Positions 13,575-16,614 of a stretch of 16,614 bases of DNA are shown piece after piece. The position numbers were made by a program, and so were the translations under genes. Origin of the DNA: Actinomycetota bacterium (GTDB lineage: Bacteria > Actinomycetota > Acidimicrobiia > Acidimicrobiales > Ilumatobacteraceae); assembly GCA_009927375.1 (NCBI GenBank), contig RFNE01000244.1:1-16614 (forward strand). Direction: 5' to 3'. The notes under the pieces are model-generated. The model saw only the letters and a program-made list of their open reading frames with translations. It made no database searches and was not told the origin of the DNA. Each line of letters starts with the position of its first letter. Positions within the stretch are counted from its first letter, which is position 1.

Positions 13575-14975
13575 ACGGCTGAGCAATTCGATCTCGTAGT
13601 CATCGGCGGAGGACCCGGCGGTTACGCCGCGGCCTTCTATGGCGCATCCGCTGGGCTCAACGTCGCCCTCGTCGAGAAGGACACGATCGGTGGCACCTGC
13701 CTGAATCGCGGTTGCATTCCCGCAAAGGCATTCCTCGAGACTGCCGCGGTCAATCGACACGTCACGCACGCCGCAGACTTCGGTATCTCGACGACGACGT
13801 CGCGGATCGACTTCGCCGTTGCCCAGACGCGCAAGCAGGGCATCGTCCAAGGGCTCGTCAAGGGACTCACCGGTCTGACCAAGTCGAAGAAGGTGACCTA
13901 CTTGCTCGGCACCGGAACGATGCGATCGGCAAAGGTCGTGGACGTTTCCCTCGCGGATGGCACCTCGCGCACGCTCGAGGGTCGCTTCGTGATCATCGCC
14001 ACCGGATCGACGCCGCGCACGATCCCAGGATTCACTCCTGGTGGTCCGATCATGACGTCGGACGAAGTCCTCATGTTGTCCTCCATTCCCGCGCGCATCG
14101 CCGTCATCGGCGGTGGAGCAATCGGATGTGAGTTCGCGTCAACCTTTGCCGACCTTGGTGCGCGAGTCACGATCCTCGAAGGGCTGCCAAAGATTTTGCC
14201 TGGACTGGACGTCGACCTCGCCAACGTGGTCGTCAAGAGTTTCAAGAAGAAGAACATCGACATCCGCACCGGTGTGAGCGTGACCGGTCATACTCCGAAC
14301 GCGAGTGGTGGCACGACGGTCAGCTTCGGTGATGGCGAGTCGATCGAGGTCGATGCAGTTGTCGTCTCGGTTGGTCGCAAGCCCTACAGCGAGGGTCTCG
14401 GTCTCGAGCACACCGCAGTATCGGTGAGTGAGAGGGGATTCATCGACGTCGACGGCTACTGCCAGACCGGCGAACCGGGTGTGTATGCAGTTGGCGACAT
14501 CATCAATACTCCACAGCTCGCGCACGTTGCCTACGCCGAAGCGATCGTTGCGGTGAAGCATCTGCTTGGAGAGACGGTCTATCCGGTGATGTACGACCGC
14601 GTTCCGTGGGCGATCTACTGCCATCCAGAAGTGGCGTGGGCCGGACCTTCCGAAGAAGAGGCGCGTGCCAAGGGTTTCGACGTTGTCGTCGCCAAGCATC
14701 AATTCCGAGCGAACTCCCGCGCGATGATTCTCGGTGAGACGGACGGTCTCGTGAAGGTGATCGCCAAGAAGAACGCCGACGGTTCCGCGGGCCAGGTGCT
14801 CGGTGTGCACATGGTCGGACCATGGGTTACTGAACAGTTGTCCGGCGGTTACCTCGCCGTGAACTGGGAGGCGACGGTGGAAGAAATCGCCGAATTCCTC
14901 CAGCCGCACCCGTCGCTCAGCGAATTGTTCGGCGAGACCGTGATGTCCCTGACGGGTCGCAGCATCAATGCCTAG
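13575..14975 (+). CDS. lpd: Dihydrolipoyl dehydrogenase (E3), probable ACG start
   Basis: This 466-residue flavoprotein reoxidises the dihydrolipoyl group of 2-oxoacid dehydrogenase complexes and passes electrons to NAD+. The FAD motif VVIGGGPGGYAAA (G11-G16) is at the start, the redox disulfide is C42-C47 in GGTCLNRGCIPAK, the NAD motif is IAVIGGGAIGCEFAS near residue 175, and the FAD-binding VYAVGDI follows. The C-terminal dimer domain holds the catalytic pair H445 and E450 in HPSLSELFGE. From the in-frame stop at 13548 to the domain there is no ATG, GTG or TTG: the only sensible start is ACG 13575, giving MAEQFDLVVIGGG and lying 6 bases after AAAGGAG. It could be a real rare start or an ATG misread. 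A TACCGT element at 13542-13547 may be the promoter. The E2 gene starts 59 bases after the stop. Confidence 0.93.
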   Translation, partial: TAEQFDLVVIGGGPGGYAAAFYGASAGLNVALVEKDTIGGTCLNRGCIPAKAFLETAAVNRHVTHAADFGISTTTSRIDFAVAQTRKQGIVQGLVKGLTGLTKSKKVTYLLGTGTMRSAKVVDVSLADGTSRTLEGRFVIIATGSTPRTIPGFTPGGPIMTSDEVLMLSSIPARIAVIGGGAIGCEFASTFADLGARVTILEGLPKILPGLDVDLANVVVKSFKKKNIDIRTGVSVTGHTPNASGGTTVSFGDGESIEVDAVVVSVGRKPYSEGLGLEHTAVSVSERGFIDVDGYCQTGEPGVYAVGDIINTPQLAHVAYAEAIVAVKHLLGETVYPVMYDRVPWAIYCHPEVAWAGPSEEEARAKGFDVVVAKHQFRANSRAMILGETDGLVKVIAKKNADGSAGQVLGVHMVGPWVTEQLSGGYLAVNWEATVEEIAEFLQPHPSLSELFGETVMSLTGRSINA

Positions 14976-15004
14976 CCCGTCGCGACCCACGACAGTCGAT
15001 TTCG

Positions 15005-15010
15005 TAGAAT
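15005..15010 (+). promoter_or_regulatory. Putative -10 element of the E2 gene
   Basis: TAGAAT, the best match to a classical -10 box in the window, lies 24 bases upstream of the ATG at 15035. A ribosome site AGGAG at 15026-15030 follows, 4 bases before the ATG. So the E2 gene can be expressed apart from lpd. Confidence 0.5.
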
Positions 15011-15034
15011 TGGTCGTACCCCGACAGGAGCACC

Positions 15035-16432
15035 ATGGCTGACATCACTCTTCCTCAACTCGGCGAGACGGTCACCGAGGGAACGATCACACGGTGGTTC
15101 AAGAAGGTCGGTGACACGGTCTCGGCAGACGAGCCACTGTTCGAAGTCTCCACCGACAAAGTCGACACAGAAGTTCCGTCGCCGGTTGCGGGAACGCTGA
15201 CCGAAATCCGCGCGAACGAGGGAGACACCGTTCCTGTCGGCACCGTCATTGCGGTCGTCGGCGCGTCTGGCGCCGCACCCGCACCCGCTCCTGCTCCTGC
15301 TCCTGCTCCAGCCCCTGTTGCGGCACCTGCTCCCGCTCCCGCACCGCCAGCACCTGTTGCAGCACCCACTCCTGCACCAGCACCAGCTCCAGTTGTTGCG
15401 CCGACGCCTGCACCATCGCGCCCAGCCGCTACGACCAACAAGTTGTTGTCTCCAGTCGTTCGTCGTCTTGTCAACGACCACGGCATCGACGTCGATTCAC
15501 TCGTCGGGACCGGTCCTGGCGGACGCATCACCCGCGAAGACGTCCTCGACCACATTGACCGCAACAAGCTCGTCGCTTCGCCAGCCGCGGCACCTGCTCC
15601 TGTAGTCGCACCTGCTCCGGCACCAGCGCCTGTTGTTGCGCCGACGCCTGCACCTGCGCCAGCTCCAACATCTGCACCCGCGCCTGCTGCGGCTCCTCGT
15701 CCGACGGTCGTGTCTGGCGAGCGCGACACCGTGATCGCGTTGTCAAAGATCCGTCGCCTGACTGGCGCGCACATGGTGATGTCCAAGAGCGTCAGCCCAC
15801 ACTCGTTCACCGTTGTCGAAGTCGACTACAACAATGTCGATCGCACGAGACTCGCGGTGAAGGAACAGTGGAAGGCCACGGAAGGTTTCAGCCTGACGTA
15901 CCTGCCGTTCATCTCGCGGGCCGTCGTCGATGCACTCGTCGAGTTCCCGCACTTGAACGCGTCGATCGACGGCGACAACCTCGTCGTTCATGGATACGTC
16001 GATCTCGGCATCGCCGTCGACCTCGACTACCAGGGACTTCTGGTTCCGGTGGTGCGAAGCGCGGATGCCAAGCGTCTGCGAGCGATTGCGCGCGAGATCA
16101 ACGATCTTGCGACGCGTGCTCGTGGTCGTAAGTTGTCACCCGACGAAATCCAGGGCGGCACGTTCACGCTGTCGAACAACGGTTCTGCTGGCGCGCTCAT
16201 CACGATGCCGATCATCAATCAGCCGCAGGTGGCGATCCTGTCGACCGACATCATCGTGCGCAAGCCCGTGGTGGTGACGGCAGCTGACGGCAGTGAGTCG
16301 ATTGCGATCCACCCGATGGGGCATCTGTCGATGAGTTGGGATCACCGTGCATTCGACGGTGCGTACGCTGGTCGCTTCCTCGCTCGGGTGAAGCAGATCC
16401 TCGAAACTCAGGACTGGTCGGCGGAGCTCTAG
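15035..16432 (+). CDS. sucB: Dihydrolipoamide acyltransferase (E2) of a 2-oxoacid dehydrogenase complex
   Basis: This 465-residue core enzyme moves the acyl group from lipoyl-lysine to coenzyme A. A single lipoyl domain spans residues 1-78 with lipoyl-lysine K42 in STDKVDTE. An Ala/Pro linker covers about 79-132. The peripheral subunit-binding domain is at about 137-175 (LLSPVVRRLVNDHGIDVDSLVGTGPGGRITREDVLDHI), followed by a second Ala/Pro linker (about 182-226). The catalytic domain fills 230-465 and ends with the active-site motif D436-H-R-A-F-D-G442 (H437 catalytic). Whether it serves 2-oxoglutarate or pyruvate dehydrogenase cannot be decided: in several actinobacteria one E2 (DlaT/AceF) serves pyruvate dehydrogenase and may be shared, so the symbol is tentative. 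The neighbours lpd (E3) and lipB (lipoylation) fit. The start ATG 15035 has AGGAG in front. Confidence 0.93.
   Translation: MADITLPQLGETVTEGTITRWFKKVGDTVSADEPLFEVSTDKVDTEVPSPVAGTLTEIRANEGDTVPVGTVIAVVGASGAAPAPAPAPAPAPAPVAAPAPAPAPPAPVAAPTPAPAPAPVVAPTPAPSRPAATTNKLLSPVVRRLVNDHGIDVDSLVGTGPGGRITREDVLDHIDRNKLVASPAAAPAPVVAPAPAPAPVVAPTPAPAPAPTSAPAPAAAPRPTVVSGERDTVIALSKIRRLTGAHMVMSKSVSPHSFTVVEVDYNNVDRTRLAVKEQWKATEGFSLTYLPFISRAVVDALVEFPHLNASIDGDNLVVHGYVDLGIAVDLDYQGLLVPVVRSADAKRLRAIAREINDLATRARGRKLSPDEIQGGTFTLSNNGSAGALITMPIINQPQVAILSTDIIVRKPVVVTAADGSESIAIHPMGHLSMSWDHRAFDGAYAGRFLARVKQILETQDWSAEL
15392..15414 (+). repeat. 23-bp direct repeat, copy 1, in the first Ala/Pro linker of the E2 gene
   Basis: This copy begins GTTGTTGCGCCGACGCCTGC and is identical to bases 15632-15654. 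It encodes part of the linker (VVAPTPAP). The copies are exactly 240 bases apart, a multiple of three. Confidence 0.85.
15632..15654 (+). repeat. 23-bp direct repeat, copy 2, in the second Ala/Pro linker of the E2 gene
   Basis: This is the second identical copy of the repeat at 15392-15414, in the same frame and encoding the same residues. Between the copies lies the complete E3/E1-binding domain. Confidence 0.85.
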
Positions 16433-16453
16433 GGCCTCGTCGCACCGGCTGTC

Positions 16454-16614
16454 ATGACGACTCTGCGCCGTCCACTCCATGTGCGGTGGCTCGGTCGCGT
16501 CGCCTATCGCGAGGCGCTCGCGCTGCAGGAAGGAATCTTCGCCCACGGCGTCGACCAACACCTGTTGCTGTGTGAACACCCACACGTCTTCACTCACGGA
16601 CCTGGTGCGGATCT
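16454..16614 (+). CDS. lipB: Octanoyltransferase LipB, N-terminal 53 residues (runs off the right edge)
   Basis: LipB transfers octanoyl from acyl carrier protein to lipoyl domains, the first step of endogenous lipoylation. Visible residues VRWLGRVAYREALALQE and HLLLCEHPHVFTHGPGAD match the family start, where the usual text is close to LLLLEHPPVYTLGRRAD; here the GR is replaced by GPG. The catalytic Lys and Cys lie beyond the window. The ATG at 16454 comes 21 bases after the E2 stop and has no clear ribosome site; no in-frame start lies between it and the E2 stop. Co-transcription with the E2 is likely, so the complex and the enzyme that loads its cofactor are made together. LipA would be expected next. 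Confidence 0.85.
   Translation, partial: MTTLRRPLHVRWLGRVAYREALALQEGIFAHGVDQHLLLCEHPHVFTHGPGAD

Noticed and set aside
14139..14990. A 283-codon minus-strand frame opposite lpd.
   Set aside because: No domain is recognisable and it lies wholly over the lpd gene, whose motifs are complete.
15270..15710. Repetitive DNA that at first sight resembles a CRISPR or tandem repeat array.
   Set aside because: The repeats are short codon-level repeats of GCN-CCN coding for Ala/Pro, with no constant spacers or palindromic repeat unit.
15055..15810. A 251-codon minus-strand frame of Gly/Ala repeats opposite the E2 gene.
   Set aside because: It is only the antisense of the Ala/Pro linkers; the E2 reading on the plus strand has complete domains and a ribosome site.

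Overview
The window is a dense, ordinary-looking stretch of a bacterial chromosome, rich in G+C by eye. It most likely comes from an actinobacterium, and my best guess is the class Acidimicrobiia. The reasons are a PafB-PafC pair of WYL regulators, the gene order KimA/APC permease - CeoB - CeoC - OB-fold protein (the order I recall around Rv2690c-Rv2694c of Mycobacterium tuberculosis), a TAnnnT type of -10 element with many apparently leaderless starts, and a Thr/Pro-rich tail on the L,D-transpeptidase. I see no tRNA, rRNA, CRISPR array, phage or insertion sequence, and no gene-free stretch longer than about 100 bases.

Layout. At the left edge, on the minus strand, are the N-terminal part of argininosuccinate synthase (argG) and a small four-helix membrane protein. 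Then on the plus strand come a family 2 glycosyltransferase, a membrane-anchored L,D-transpeptidase and an alpha/beta hydrolase as one operon, followed by a TetR regulator. A RarD/EamA transporter converges on the TetR gene and diverges from glucose-6-phosphate isomerase (pgi). The pafB-pafC pair follows, meeting a DnaQ-like exonuclease tail to tail. A KimA-like potassium/APC permease (minus) diverges from two TrkA/RCK proteins (ceoB, ceoC), which meet an OB-fold protein. The right end holds a small anchored protein, dihydrolipoyl dehydrogenase (lpd), an E2 acyltransferase (sucB/dlaT type) and the start of octanoyltransferase (lipB).

How the genes work together. The right end is a lipoate-dependent 2-oxoacid dehydrogenase block: E3, E2 and the enzyme that begins lipoylation. 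The centre is a potassium block: a transporter whose ion-binding residues match KimA, facing two cytosolic RCK regulators. PafB-PafC is a DNA-damage transcription activator. The glycosyltransferase/L,D-transpeptidase operon is probably concerned with the cell envelope.

The most striking feature is not a new system but the state of the reading frames. Four conserved genes (pgi, pafB, ceoB, kimA) are broken by single-base indels, nearly all of them one missing base in a short homopolymer, often a G after CG. Joined across the shifts, each protein is full length and normal, so sequencing or assembly error is the likeliest cause. Other points of interest are a probable ACG start codon for lpd, a series of promoters placed to give leaderless mRNAs, interpenetrating divergent promoters, and a 23-bp direct repeat flanking the E3-binding domain of the E2 gene. 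I did not find a convincing undescribed system.
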